Positions 27,326 to 36,452 of a stretch of DNA of 64,000 nt are shown here, in pieces; the first letter of the stretch is position 1; every line of letters begins with the position of its first letter. The notes beneath the pieces were generated by a model. That model ran no database searches, had not been told where the DNA came from, and saw only the letters and a list, made by a program, of their open reading frames with translations. The position numbers and the translations under genes are program-made. Source of the DNA: Microbacterium commune (GTDB lineage Bacteria; Actinomycetota; Actinomycetes; Actinomycetales; Microbacteriaceae); NCBI RefSeq assembly GCF_014836945.1, contig NZ_JACSPX010000003.1, positions 243,166 to 307,165 of the forward strand. The letters run 5' to 3'.

Positions 27326-29152
27326 TCAGCCGAGCGGAGTGGTGGTCGTCTGCACCGGAGCGTCGTAGATCTCGGTGACCGCGTCGGCGAAGTCGTCGAG
27401 GATGACGTTGCGCTTGATCGACATCTTCGGGGTCAGATGCCCGCTCGCCTCGGTCCACTCCACGGGGAGGATGATGAACTTGCGGATCGACTCGGCGCGG
27501 GAGACCGTCTTGTTGGCGCGGTCGACCGCTCGCTGCACCTCCTCGCGGACGGCGGGGTGGCGGCTCGCCTCGCTCAGCGACATGTCTGCCGGGAGCCCGT
27601 TGTTCGCCAGCCAGGTGGGCAGCATCTCGCTGTCGAGCGTGACCAGGGCTGAGATGAACGGCTTCTGATCGCCGAGCACGACGACCTGACCGACGATCGG
27701 GTTCGAGCGGATGGGGTCCTCGAGCATGGCCGGCGCGACGTTCTTGCCGCCGGCCGTGACGATGATCTCCTTCTTGCGGCCGGTGATGGTCAGGAAGCCC
27801 TCGGAGTCGAAGCTGCCGAGATCGCCGGTGCGGAACCAGCCGTCGTCGAACGCGGCCGCGGTCGCCTCGGGGTTGTTCCAGTACTCCTTGAAGACGTTGA
27901 TGCCCCTGACCTCGATCTCACCGTCGTCGGCGAGGCGCACGCCCACACCGGGAAGGGCCGGGCCCACCGTGCCGATCTTCGACTTGTGAGCGAGGTTCAC
28001 CGTCGCGGGCGCGGTCGTCTCGGTCAGGCCGTAGCCCTCGAGGATCACCACACCGAGGCTGTGGAAGAAGTGACCGAGTCGGGCGCCGAGAGGAGCCGAG
28101 CCGGACACGGCGTAGGACACGTTGCCGCCCATCGCCTCGCGCAGCTTGCTGTAGACGAGCTTGTTGAAGAGGGCGAACTTCATCCGCAGGCCGAACGGGA
28201 TCGGCTTGCCCTCTTCGAGCAGGGTGGAGTGCTCGATGGCCGCTGCAGCCGCGGCACGGAAGATCTTGCCCTTGCCTCCGGCCTCCGCCTTCTGCTCGGC
28301 GGAGTTGTAGACCTTCTCGAACACGCGGGGCACCGCGAGCAGGAAGGTCGGCTTGAACGAGCCCAGCGCGGGGAGCAGCTGCTTCGTGTCGGGCTGATGC
28401 CCGGTGCGCACACCGGAGTGCACGGCGAGAATCGAGATGAACCGCGCGAACACGTGCGCGGTCGTGATGAACAGCAGCGTCGAGGCGCCCGGTGCCGAGA
28501 CGACCTCGTCGAGGGCCTTCGCGGAGTTGCGCGAGAGCTCGACGAAGTTGCTGTGCGTCAGCACGCAGCCCTTCGGGCGCCCGGTCGAGCCCGACGTGTA
28601 GATCAGCGTGGCGATGTCGGAGCCCACGGCGATGCCGCGACGGCGCTCGATCTCAGCGTCATCGACCTCGGCCCCGCGTGCGGTGAGGGTGTCGATCGCG
28701 CCGAGGTGCAGCTGCCAGATCTCGCGCACGAGCGGCAGATCGCCGCGCACCTCGTCTGCACGCGTGAAGTGCTCGGCGGACTCGACGATCAGCGCGGTCG
28801 CTCCGGAGTCCTCCATGATCCACTGGATCTGCGCGGGGGAGCTCGTCTCGTAGATGGGGACCATCACGGCGCCGGCGTAGAACAGCGCGAAGTCGATGAG
28901 GGTCCAGTCGTAGGTCGTCTTCGCGATGAAGCCGATCTTCTCGCCTGGCTGGATGCCGGCGGCGACGAACCCCTTGGCCAGAGCGATCACCGCGGTCTCG
29001 AAATCCTTCGCGGAGATGTCGCGCCATCCGTCGCCCTCGGGCACGCTGAACAACGCGAGATCGGGGGTCTTCTTCACCCGGTCGGCGAGCAGATCGCTGA
29101 CGTTCCCCTCCGGGTCGGCAGGGACGATTGCGGGGACTTCGAACTGGGCCAC
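27326..29152 (-). CDS. Long-chain fatty acid--CoA ligase (FadD15-type)
   Basis: A 608-residue AMP-forming ligase. Adenylate motif YTSGSTGRPKGC at about 188-199, EGYGLTETTAPA (the A5 motif) in the middle, and GWFRTGDLGSFDSEGFL and the GRKKEIIVTAGGKNV C-terminal motif. It activates fatty acids to acyl-CoA through an acyl-AMP. The paralogue type with an intact long loop (SAEQKAEAGGKGKI) matches the actinobacterial FadD15 group. Start ATG at 29152, with GGAGCTGCC before it. Confidence 0.93.
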   Translation of the reverse strand: MAQFEVPAIVPADPEGNVSDLLADRVKKTPDLALFSVPEGDGWRDISAKDFETAVIALAKGFVAAGIQPGEKIGFIAKTTYDWTLIDFALFYAGAVMVPIYETSSPAQIQWIMEDSGATALIVESAEHFTRADEVRGDLPLVREIWQLHLGAIDTLTARGAEVDDAEIERRRGIAVGSDIATLIYTSGSTGRPKGCVLTHSNFVELSRNSAKALDEVVSAPGASTLLFITTAHVFARFISILAVHSGVRTGHQPDTKQLLPALGSFKPTFLLAVPRVFEKVYNSAEQKAEAGGKGKIFRAAAAAAIEHSTLLEEGKPIPFGLRMKFALFNKLVYSKLREAMGGNVSYAVSGSAPLGARLGHFFHSLGVVILEGYGLTETTAPATVNLAHKSKIGTVGPALPGVGVRLADDGEIEVRGINVFKEYWNNPEATAAAFDDGWFRTGDLGSFDSEGFLTITGRKKEIIVTAGGKNVAPAMLEDPIRSNPIVGQVVVLGDQKPFISALVTLDSEMLPTWLANNGLPADMSLSEASRHPAVREEVQRAVDRANKTVSRAESIRKFIILPVEWTEASGHLTPKMSIKRNVILDDFADAVTEIYDAPVQTTTTPLG

Positions 29153-29190
29153 GGCAGCTCCTTCGGCACCGATCGGACGGGTGTCCCTAA

Positions 29191-29196
29191 AGTCTA
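29191..29196 (-). promoter_or_regulatory. -10 box for fadD
   Basis: TAGACT on the minus strand, about 40 bases before the ATG. Confidence 0.5.
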
Positions 29197-29254
29197 TGCC
29201 ATGAGACTCAGTCGCAGATTGAGAGAAACTCGGTCGCCGATGTCACCTCGGCGC

Positions 29255-29260
29255 TAGACT
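29255..29260 (+). promoter_or_regulatory. -10 box for plsC; leaderless transcript likely
   Basis: TAGACT ends seven bases before the ATG at 29268, so the transcription start would fall on or next to the start codon. Confidence 0.55.
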
Positions 29261-29267
29261 TCCCACG

Positions 29268-29966
29268 ATGTTCTACTGGCTGATGAAGTACATCGCGATC
29301 GGTCCGCTGGTCAAGGCGATCTTCCGACCCTGGATCGTGGGGCGCGACAACGTCCCCACCAGCGGCGCGGCCATTCTGGCGAGCAATCATCTGTCCTTCG
29401 CCGACTCGATCTTCCTGCCGCTGCTCATCGACCGGCCCATGTCGTTCCTGGCCAAGAGCGACTACTTCACCGGCCGCGGTCCGAAGGGCTGGGCGACCAG
29501 GCTCTTCATGAAGGGCACGGGCCAGATCCCGATCGACCGCTCCGGAGGCAAGGCATCCGAGGCCTCGCTCAACACCGGCCTGCAGATCCTCGGCCGCGGC
29601 GATCTGCTCGGGATCTATCCCGAGGGAACCCGCAGTCCTGACGGGCGCCTCTACCGCGGGCGGACCGGGATCGCGCGCATGGCGCTGGAGGCGAAGGTCC
29701 CGGTGATCCCGGTGGTCATGGTCGACACCGACACGGCCATGCCGATCGGCCAGCGGATCCCCAACATCATGCGCGTCGGCATCGTGATCGGCGAACCGCT
29801 GGACTTCTCGCGCTATGAGGGCATGGAGAACGACCGCTACATCCTCAGGTCCGTGACCGACGAGATCATGATCGCGCTGCAGCGCCTGGGTGCACAGCGC
29901 TACGACGACGTGTACGCCTCCACCGTGAAGGATCGTCTGCCACCGGGCGCACCCGGGCGTCCCTGA
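29268..29966 (+). CDS. plsC: 1-acyl-sn-glycerol-3-phosphate acyltransferase (PlsC family)
   Basis: A 232-residue acyltransferase. The catalytic NHLSFAD motif (H41, D46) and the phosphate-binding PEGTRS (118-123) are present, with an N-terminal hydrophobic segment and GTGQIPIDR, the third motif. It adds the second acyl chain to form phosphatidate at the inner membrane. It is divergent from the acyl-CoA ligase, which makes its substrate, so the pair suits phospholipid synthesis. The exact acceptor is not proven. Confidence 0.88.
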   Translation: MFYWLMKYIAIGPLVKAIFRPWIVGRDNVPTSGAAILASNHLSFADSIFLPLLIDRPMSFLAKSDYFTGRGPKGWATRLFMKGTGQIPIDRSGGKASEASLNTGLQILGRGDLLGIYPEGTRSPDGRLYRGRTGIARMALEAKVPVIPVVMVDTDTAMPIGQRIPNIMRVGIVIGEPLDFSRYEGMENDRYILRSVTDEIMIALQRLGAQRYDDVYASTVKDRLPPGAPGRP

Positions 29967-30024
29967 CCTCCGGCGGTTCAGCCGCCCCCTCGTCACAGGG
30001 CCGATCGGCGCTGTCAGCGGACAC

Positions 30025-30030
30025 TAAGCT
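30025..30030 (+). promoter_or_regulatory. -10 box for aroG; leaderless transcript likely
   Basis: TAAGCT seven bases before the ATG. Confidence 0.4.
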
Positions 30031-30037
30031 TGAGGAC

Positions 30038-31375
30038 ATGCTTCCCTCGCACCCCGAACTCGACGCGTGGCGATCCCTTCCCATCAAGCAGCAGCCGCAG
30101 TGGCCCGACGCCGAGCGAGTCGCCGAGGTGTCGACCCAGCTCGCGGCGCTCCCGCCGCTGGTGTTCGCGGGTGAGGTCGACAACCTGCGCGCGCGGCTCG
30201 CCCGGGCCGCATCCGGAAACGCCTTCCTGCTGCAGGGAGGCGACTGCGCCGAGACGTTCGCCGGTGCCACCGCAGACCAGATCCGCAACCGGATCAAGAC
30301 CGTGCTGCAGATGGCGGTCGTGCTCACCTACGGTGCGTCGATGCCGGTCGTGAAGATGGGCCGCATGGCCGGTCAGTTCGCCAAGCCGCGCTCCAGCGAC
30401 ACCGAGACCCGGGGCGAGGTCACGCTGCCCGCGTACCGCGGTGACATCGTCAACGGCTACGACTTCACCGAGAACTCGCGCCAGGCCGACCCCGGTCGGC
30501 TGCTGCAGGGCTACCACATGGCGGCGTCGACCCTGAACCTGATCCGTGCGTTCACGCAGGGTGGTTTCGCCGACCTCCGCGAGGTGCACTCGTGGAACAA
30601 GGGCTTCGCGCAGAACCCGGCGAACCAGCGCTACGAGCGGATGGCCGCCGAGATCGACCGGGCGATCAAGTTCATGGAGGCGGCCGGCGCCGACTTCGAG
30701 GAGCTCAAGCGCGTCGAGTTCTTCACGGGCCATGAGGGTCTGCTGATGGACTACGAGAGCCCGATGACCCGCATCGACTCGCGCACGGGCACTCCGTACA
30801 ACACGTCGGCGCACTTCCTCTGGGTGGGGGAGCGCACGCGTGAGCTCGACGGCGCGCATGTCGACTACTTCTCGCGCATCCGCAACCCCATCGGCGTGAA
30901 GCTCGGCCCGACGACGACCCCCGACACCGCGCTCGCGCTGATCGACAAGCTCGACCCGAATCGCGAGCCGGGCCGGCTCACCTTCATCACGCGGATGGGT
31001 GCGGGAAAGATCCGGGATGCCCTTCCGCCGCTGCTCGAGGCGGTCAAGGACTCCGGTGCCGTGCCGCTCTGGGTCACCGACCCCATGCACGGCAACGGCA
31101 TCACGACGCCCAGCGGCTACAAGACGCGGCGCTTCGACGACGTCGTCGACGAGGTCCGCGGCTTCTTCGAGGCGCACCGCGCGGTGGGCACGTTCCCCGG
31201 TGGCATCCACGTCGAACTCACCGGCGATGACGTCACCGAGTGCCTCGGCGGCTCGGAGCAGATCGATGAGGCCGGCCTCGCGACCCGCTACGAGAGCCTG
31301 TGCGACCCTCGTCTGAACCACATGCAGAGTCTCGAGCTGGCCTTCCTCGTCGCGGAGGAGCTCGAGAAGCGCTGA
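30038..31375 (+). CDS. aroG: 3-deoxy-7-phosphoheptulonate (DAHP) synthase, class II
   Basis: A 445-residue plant-type class II enzyme that condenses phosphoenolpyruvate and erythrose 4-phosphate in the first step of aromatic amino-acid synthesis. Family cues: NAFLLQGGDCAETFAG (about 65-80) with the metal-binding Cys, then KMGRMAGQFAKPRS (about 105-118), and the TDPMHGNG metal site (about 347-354). Next gene on the other strand is a PASTA kinase, the same pairing as pknL-aroG in mycobacteria. Confidence 0.96.
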   Translation: MLPSHPELDAWRSLPIKQQPQWPDAERVAEVSTQLAALPPLVFAGEVDNLRARLARAASGNAFLLQGGDCAETFAGATADQIRNRIKTVLQMAVVLTYGASMPVVKMGRMAGQFAKPRSSDTETRGEVTLPAYRGDIVNGYDFTENSRQADPGRLLQGYHMAASTLNLIRAFTQGGFADLREVHSWNKGFAQNPANQRYERMAAEIDRAIKFMEAAGADFEELKRVEFFTGHEGLLMDYESPMTRIDSRTGTPYNTSAHFLWVGERTRELDGAHVDYFSRIRNPIGVKLGPTTTPDTALALIDKLDPNREPGRLTFITRMGAGKIRDALPPLLEAVKDSGAVPLWVTDPMHGNGITTPSGYKTRRFDDVVDEVRGFFEAHRAVGTFPGGIHVELTGDDVTECLGGSEQIDEAGLATRYESLCDPRLNHMQSLELAFLVAEELEKR

Positions 31376-31384
31376 GCCCGCGAG

Positions 31385-31433
31385 CATGACGAGAGCGGCC
31401 CGCCCGCCCCCCGGGGCGGCCGCTCTCGTCATG
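31385..31433. terminator. Terminator between aroG and the kinase gene
   Basis: A perfect 16-bp stem (CATGACGAGAGCGGCC and complement) with a 17-base GC-rich loop, between convergent genes. Confidence 0.8.
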
Positions 31434-31448
31434 TCGGGAGACGTCCGG

Positions 31449-33398
31449 TCAGCAGAAGAACCCGGGCGTGAGCGTCACCGTCGTGCCGCGCGCGGCGCTG
31501 CCGTTCGGGTCGTAGCTGCACACCTTGTAGACGTCCCAGTACTTGCCGCCGAGGGGCAGCTCGATGTCCTCGATCGTGGGATTCACCTTGAACCCGGCGC
31601 CCTGCATCGCGTCGACCGCCTGCCGCACGGTCTTGCCCTTCACATCGGGGATCGGCAGCGGCTGCGGTCCCTTCGAGACGGTCAGCGTCACGGTGTCGCC
31701 GGGGCGCCAGGGGCCTCCGTCTGCACGCTCAGCGCTCTGGGCGATGACCGACCCCCTGGCGACCGAGTCGCTCCAGTCCTCCGGGCGCTCGTCTGCGACC
31801 TGCAGGCGGGCGTCCTCGAGCTGGCGCACCGCCTCGTCGACGGGTCGCCCGGTGACGTCGGGAACCGGGCCGAGCGAGAGCTGGATGAGCGCCGTGTCGT
31901 CCTCGAACACCTCGCAGCCGTCGGCGCAGGCGTACGCCTCGCCCTGGTCGCGCGGAGTGACGCGCACATTGAGGACCAGGTCCTTCCCGAGCTCGTCGAA
32001 GTACTCCTCGACGTCATCGGCGACGTTCACGCCGTTCTCGGTGAGGATGGCGCGCACCTCGTCGGCGCTCTTGCCGCGCAGAGCCGGCAGGTCGTGCCTG
32101 GCGGGGCCGGTCGAGACGACCAGCGTCACCGTGCTGTCCTTCTCGACCCGCTCGCCTTCGCCGGGCGCGGATTCGATGATGAGCCCCGCGTCGACGTCGA
32201 TCGACGACTTCTCGGCCCGCTCGGGAACGAGCCCCTCGGAGGTGACCGCGGCAGCGGCGTCCTCGTAGGTCATCCCCGCGACAGTCGGAACGGCGATGAG
32301 CGAGCCGGGGCCGGATCCGAACCACCATCCGACACCTCCCGCGAGAACCGCGAGCAGCAGCACGACGGTGAGCAGCGCCGCGCCGGTGGAGCGACGGCGT
32401 GCGGTCCGGCGACGCAGCCGGGTGGCGTTGTCGACCGACTCCTCCGTCTCCTCGACGGGGGTCGGCAGCAGCGCGGTGCCCGGCAGGATCTTCGTGACTG
32501 ATCCGGAGTCGTATTCGCGTGCCGGCGCATCGGTCGCGGTGGGGGCGGGGGCGACGCCGATCTCGCGCTCGATCTCGCGCAGTCGCGTGAGCATCGCCTT
32601 CGCGTCGAGGGGACGATCATCGGGGGACTTCTCCGTGGCCCAGAGCACCAGCTCGTCGAGCGGCTCGGGAACCGACGGGTTGCGCGCGCTCGGTCGCGGT
32701 ACCTGCTCGGTGGCGTGCTGGAAGGCGATCTGCATCGGCTGCTCGCCCTTGTACGGCTGCTCGCCGACGAGCATCTCGTACAGCATGATGCCGAGGGCGT
32801 AGATGTCGCTGCGCGCGTCCGCCGTGCCGCGGGTCACGAGCTCGGGGGCGAGGTAGGCGATCGTGCCGAGCAGCTGGGCGCCGGTGGCCGTGTTCGCCGT
32901 CGTCGCCCTGGCCAGTCCGAAGTCGCCGATCTTGATGCGGCCGTCCTCGGCCAGCAGGACATTCTCGGGCTTCACATCGCGGTGCACGATCCCGGCGGCG
33001 TGGGCGGCGGCGAGACCAGAGAGGATCGCGTCCATGATGGTGATCGTCTGCGTGATCGTGAGCCGCTTCTGCTCGCGCATCAGCTCGCGCAGGGTGATGC
33101 CGGGCAGGTACTCCATCACCAGGTAGGCGAGCTCGCCGTCCTGACCCTGGTCGAACACGTTCACGACGTGCGGATCGGCCAGCCGCGCGGCGGCTCTGGC
33201 CTCTTGGATGAAACGGCTCTGGAACGCCGAGTCGTCGCTGAGATGCGCGTGCATCACCTTGAGCGCGATGCGCCGCTCGAGTCGCATGTCGGTGGCCACG
33301 TAGACGGTCGCCATGCCGCCACGGGCGATCCGCGCGCGAACACGATACCTGCCGTCGACAAGCCGCCCGATGAGCGGGTCGGCCTGCGGAGTGTTCAC
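31449..33398 (-). CDS. pknL: PASTA-domain Ser/Thr protein kinase, PknL-like
   Basis: A 649-residue receptor kinase. The cytoplasmic kinase has GRYRVRARIARGGMATVY, Lys47, HRDVKPEN with catalytic Asp141, DFG (159-161) and APE. A linker leads to one membrane helix (about 340-360). Four outside PASTA domains (about 369-432, 437-508, 512-576 and 582-648) probably bind peptidoglycan fragments. Cys491, Cys495, Cys627 and the final Cys649 are all outside, which is unusual. Context (aroG, Rv2175c and idsA2 homologues) supports PknL; the Rv2175c protein is a known PknL substrate. Confidence 0.92.
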   Translation of the reverse strand: MNTPQADPLIGRLVDGRYRVRARIARGGMATVYVATDMRLERRIALKVMHAHLSDDSAFQSRFIQEARAAARLADPHVVNVFDQGQDGELAYLVMEYLPGITLRELMREQKRLTITQTITIMDAILSGLAAAHAAGIVHRDVKPENVLLAEDGRIKIGDFGLARATTANTATGAQLLGTIAYLAPELVTRGTADARSDIYALGIMLYEMLVGEQPYKGEQPMQIAFQHATEQVPRPSARNPSVPEPLDELVLWATEKSPDDRPLDAKAMLTRLREIEREIGVAPAPTATDAPAREYDSGSVTKILPGTALLPTPVEETEESVDNATRLRRRTARRRSTGAALLTVVLLLAVLAGGVGWWFGSGPGSLIAVPTVAGMTYEDAAAAVTSEGLVPERAEKSSIDVDAGLIIESAPGEGERVEKDSTVTLVVSTGPARHDLPALRGKSADEVRAILTENGVNVADDVEEYFDELGKDLVLNVRVTPRDQGEAYACADGCEVFEDDTALIQLSLGPVPDVTGRPVDEAVRQLEDARLQVADERPEDWSDSVARGSVIAQSAERADGGPWRPGDTVTLTVSKGPQPLPIPDVKGKTVRQAVDAMQGAGFKVNPTIEDIELPLGGKYWDVYKVCSYDPNGSAARGTTVTLTPGFFC

Positions 33399-33480
33399 AG
33401 GTCGAGTCTATGAAGAACAGGCTGGGTGAACAGGCAACGGCGCACCGCAGGCGGGTTTCGATCCGGTGACGATGGGCGCG

Positions 33481-34698
33481 TCATCGCAGCGTGGCGAGCC
33501 ACTGATTCGCCTGCCGCTCCCACATTCCGTAGCGATCCGGGTACGCCGACACCTGCACGGCCTGGGCGGCAGCGGTGAACGGCATGTCCTGCCACCCCGG
33601 GATGTCGAGCAGCCCCCGGGTCGCGGAGCCGTTGGGGTCGTCGGCGCCGCCGTAGAACACGCGGATGCTGCGGTCGGCATCCAGCGCCTGCGCCGTCGTG
33701 CCCCACCCCTGACTCGGGCGCTGCTGGAACAGGCCGAGGGAGTCGCGGTCGCCGTGGTCGAGGTTGCGCATCGACGACTCGACCATCGCCGTGGCCAGCG
33801 CGATCGCGATGCCGCGATCGGGCACGCCGAGCTCGCGTCCGACGCGGACGATGTGAGCCGCATGCGCGGTCTGGGTGGCATCCAGCGCAGCCGAGCGCTG
33901 CGGTGCCGTCGCCGCCGCGGCCGTCGCCGCCGCGGCCGGCGCCGGCGCCGGGGCGGTGAGCCGAAGCGCCTGTCCCGGGTAGATGATGCTGCCCTCGCCG
34001 AGGCCGTTCACCTGCAGCAGGTGGGAGACGCTCGTGGCGTACTTCCGGGCGATCGCGAAGAGGGTGTCGCCCGCGGCGACGGTGTGCGAGGCGGGCGCCG
34101 CGGCAGCGGGCGGAGCGGCGGGCGCCACGGCGGAGACGGGCGCGGGGGCCGGTGTCGAGCCGGCGGCGACGCGCAGCGTCTGGCCCGGGGTGATGATGGC
34201 CGAGCCGGCGATGCCGTTGATCGACATGATCGCCGAGACCGTCGTGCCGTATCGCTTCGCGATGGCGAACACGGTGTCTCCGGGCACGACCGTGTGCGTG
34301 GCGGCCGGCGCGGCAGCCGGCGGTGCGGTGGTCGACGGTGCGGATGCGGGGGAGAGGCGCAGCTTCTGGCCGGGGAAGATCACCGATCGCCAGCCCAGGC
34401 CGTTCCAGGCGAGCAGGTCGGCTGTGGCGACACCGTGTCTCGCGGCCACCGACGAGACGGTGTCACCCGGTCGGATCGTGTAGCCGGACGGCCGCGCGAC
34501 GACAGGGCGGACGACGGTGCGCGGGGCGCTGGCGGCGGTCGGCACGGTGCGCACGCTCGGCGCGTGGCTCGCCGCCGCGGCGGAGCGGACCTCCGCGGCG
34601 CCGGCGGGCGCGGCGGTGAGGGCGGCCGCCAGGGTGCCGACGACGGCGGCCGGTGCCGCGATCCGCACGGCCGCGGTGCGCGGGTTGGTCATGTTCAT
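33481..34698 (-). CDS. Secreted LysM protein with a lysozyme-like C-terminal domain
   Basis: A 405-residue exported protein. The N terminus (MNMTNPRTAAVRIAAPAAVV) has a signal peptide ending near APAGAAE. Three LysM repeats follow at about 72-113 (YTIRPGDTVSSVAARHG), 131-173 (HTVVPGDTVFAIAKRYG) and 202-244 (HTVAAGDTLFAIARKYA), each with Ala/Pro linkers. The last 140 residues carry ATAMVESSMRNLDHGDRDSLGLFQQRP, a lysozyme-like fold with a plausible glutamate. It should bind and perhaps cut the wall. It lies between the PASTA kinase and the Rv2175c homologue. Confidence 0.85.
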   Translation of the reverse strand: MNMTNPRTAAVRIAAPAAVVGTLAAALTAAPAGAAEVRSAAAASHAPSVRTVPTAASAPRTVVRPVVARPSGYTIRPGDTVSSVAARHGVATADLLAWNGLGWRSVIFPGQKLRLSPASAPSTTAPPAAAPAATHTVVPGDTVFAIAKRYGTTVSAIMSINGIAGSAIITPGQTLRVAAGSTPAPAPVSAVAPAAPPAAAAPASHTVAAGDTLFAIARKYATSVSHLLQVNGLGEGSIIYPGQALRLTAPAPAPAAAATAAAATAPQRSAALDATQTAHAAHIVRVGRELGVPDRGIAIALATAMVESSMRNLDHGDRDSLGLFQQRPSQGWGTTAQALDADRSIRVFYGGADDPNGSATRGLLDIPGWQDMPFTAAAQAVQVSAYPDRYGMWERQANQWLATLR

Positions 34699-34866
34699 GT
34701 CGTCTCTCTCCCGTGGTCCCCAGGTGCGCCCGGTTCCCAGAGGCGCTTCGATCCACAGAAACGCTGACACGCATGTAAACGGATGTCAACAGATGGGAAC
34801 AGTGTGACTCGCGTGGCTCATGTGATCTGAGACGCCGCGGTCGGCTGCGGATGAGATAGTGGGAGG

Positions 34867-35211
34867 GTGTCTGAGAACGCTGCTGATCCCTCCGCCTGGC
34901 TGACGATTCCCGAGCTCGCCGAGGCGCTTCACGAGACGCCTGGCCGCGTCCGCCGTCTGCTCGACGAGCACTACCTGATCGGCTCGCGTCGGCACGGCTC
35001 GTTCGCGGTGCCCGCCGTGTTCGTCGTCGAGGGCCGGCCGCTGCCGTCGCTGCGCGGCACGATCATGGCACTGCAGGACGCCTCGTTCTCGGACGACGAG
35101 ATCATCGACTGGCTGCTCGCGGAGGAGGAGACGCTCGGCCGCTCGCCGATCGCCGCGCTTCTCGCCGGGCACAAGAGCGAGGTCCGCCGCGTGGCCCGAA
35201 CCCTCGCCTGA
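34867..35211 (+). CDS. Rv2175c-family DNA-binding protein
   Basis: A 114-residue protein with a winged helix-turn-helix (WLTIPELAEALHETPGRVRRLLDE, about 11-34) and a C-terminal helix domain (LPSLRGTIMALQDASFSDDEIIDWL). It matches Rv2175c, a DNA-binding protein phosphorylated by PknL, and lies next to the PknL-like kinase here too. The start is GTG at 34867, with TAGTGGGAGG before it serving as both -10-like and ribosome site. Confidence 0.88.
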   Translation: MSENAADPSAWLTIPELAEALHETPGRVRRLLDEHYLIGSRRHGSFAVPAVFVVEGRPLPSLRGTIMALQDASFSDDEIIDWLLAEEETLGRSPIAALLAGHKSEVRRVARTLA

Positions 35212-35279
35212 GGGCCCGTCCGTCCGGCGGTGTGCCCGCATGACGGCTGCGTGCAGCCCGACCGGGCTGCCGGAGCGGC

Positions 35280-36356
35280 TCAGGCCGACCGGGTGATCGC
35301 GGCCTCGGCCAGACCCTGCAGCGTCCGCGCCGCGGTCTCGTTCAGATCCGCGTCGCGGAGCGCTCGCACGGCCGCATCGCTGTAGTCGGCGATCATCTGC
35401 TCGACGCGCGCTGCCGCGCCCGTCTCGTGGATCAGCTCCTGCAGACGAGCGACCTCGTCGGCGCTGAGGTCGGGATCGCCGATGCGCGCATCGAGATGAG
35501 CGCGGGCATCCGCAGTCAGTGCCTCGCGCGCGATCGCGATGAGCGCGGTGCGCTTGCCCTCGCGAAGATCGTCGCCCGCGGGCTTGCCCGTGACGACGGG
35601 ATCGCCGAAGACGCCGAGCACGTCGTCGCGCAGCTGGAAGGCCATGCCGACCGGATGCCCGAACGCGCGCAGCTGCGTGAGCAGCCGCCCGTCCGCGCCG
35701 CCGAGGGTCGCGCCGAGGAGGATCGGCTGCTCGACGCTGTAGCGCGCGGACTTGAGCGCGGCCACGCGCAGCGCCCGTTCGATGAGCGAGGCTGGCGGGT
35801 TGACGCCCCAGGCCGACTCCTCGGTCACGTCCAGCATCTGGCCGACGGTGACGTCGCGCCGCATGCGGGCGTACTCGGCGCGGGTGGGCGCGGCGTGCGG
35901 ATGCCCGGCGAGGCACTCCTCGAGCAGATCGTCGCTCCAGGCGACGAGGAGGTCACCGAGCAGCACCGCCGTCGCGCGGCCGAAGGTCTCGGCGTCGCCG
36001 TGCCAGCCGGCTTCGCGATGCGCGGCTTCCAGCGCGCGATGCGAGGCAGGGCGCCCACGGCGCGTGTCGGAGTTGTCGATCAGGTCATCGTGCACGAGGG
36101 CCGCGGACTGGAAGACCTCCAGCGCCGCGCCGAGACCCCACAGCGCGGGGTCCGCCGTCGTGCTCTCGCCGGCGGCTGCGAGCCAGCCGGCATGCGCGAA
36201 GCGCGCGCGGAGACGCTTTCCGCCCTGCAGCGTGGCGACGGCGGCGTCCAGGAACAGCTCGGCGTCGGGTCCGTACTCCGCGCTCTGCGAGCGGATGCTC
36301 TGCACGAATCGGTCGAGTCTCGCTGTGACGGCGTCGATGACGAGGGAGGAAGACAC
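35280..36356 (-). CDS. Polyprenyl diphosphate synthase (IdsA-like)
   Basis: A 358-residue trans-prenyltransferase. First aspartate-rich motif DDLID at 90-94 in VHDDLIDNSDTRRG; second at QLRDDVLGVFGD (about 241-252). FQSAALVHDDLID and GKPAGDDLREGKRT are typical. It elongates allylic diphosphates to geranylgeranyl or longer chains for quinones, carotenoids or wall lipid carriers; chain length cannot be told. The GTG start at 36356 follows a TAGGCT -10 (36364-36369) by seven bases, so a leaderless transcript is likely; a TTG at 36380 is rejected. Confidence 0.9.
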   Translation of the reverse strand: MSSSLVIDAVTARLDRFVQSIRSQSAEYGPDAELFLDAAVATLQGGKRLRARFAHAGWLAAAGESTTADPALWGLGAALEVFQSAALVHDDLIDNSDTRRGRPASHRALEAAHREAGWHGDAETFGRATAVLLGDLLVAWSDDLLEECLAGHPHAAPTRAEYARMRRDVTVGQMLDVTEESAWGVNPPASLIERALRVAALKSARYSVEQPILLGATLGGADGRLLTQLRAFGHPVGMAFQLRDDVLGVFGDPVVTGKPAGDDLREGKRTALIAIAREALTADARAHLDARIGDPDLSADEVARLQELIHETGAAARVEQMIADYSDAAVRALRDADLNETAARTLQGLAEAAITRSA

Positions 36357-36363
36357 GATTCCC

Positions 36364-36369
36364 AGCCTA
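36364..36369 (-). promoter_or_regulatory. -10 box for the polyprenyl synthase
   Basis: TAGGCT, seven bases before the GTG start. Confidence 0.5.
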
Positions 36370-36419
36370 GATGCAGACAATCGGGCGCCGCTCGGCTAGC
36401 CGACCGCGCCGCGCGCGGG

Positions 36420-36425
36420 TAGACT
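36420..36425 (+). promoter_or_regulatory. -10 box for the DUF3040 gene
   Basis: TAGACT, 27 bases before the chosen ATG; the divergent -10 lies 51 bases away on the other strand. Confidence 0.5.
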
Positions 36426-36452
36426 GGGATGACCGAACCGAGGGGGTTGGAC

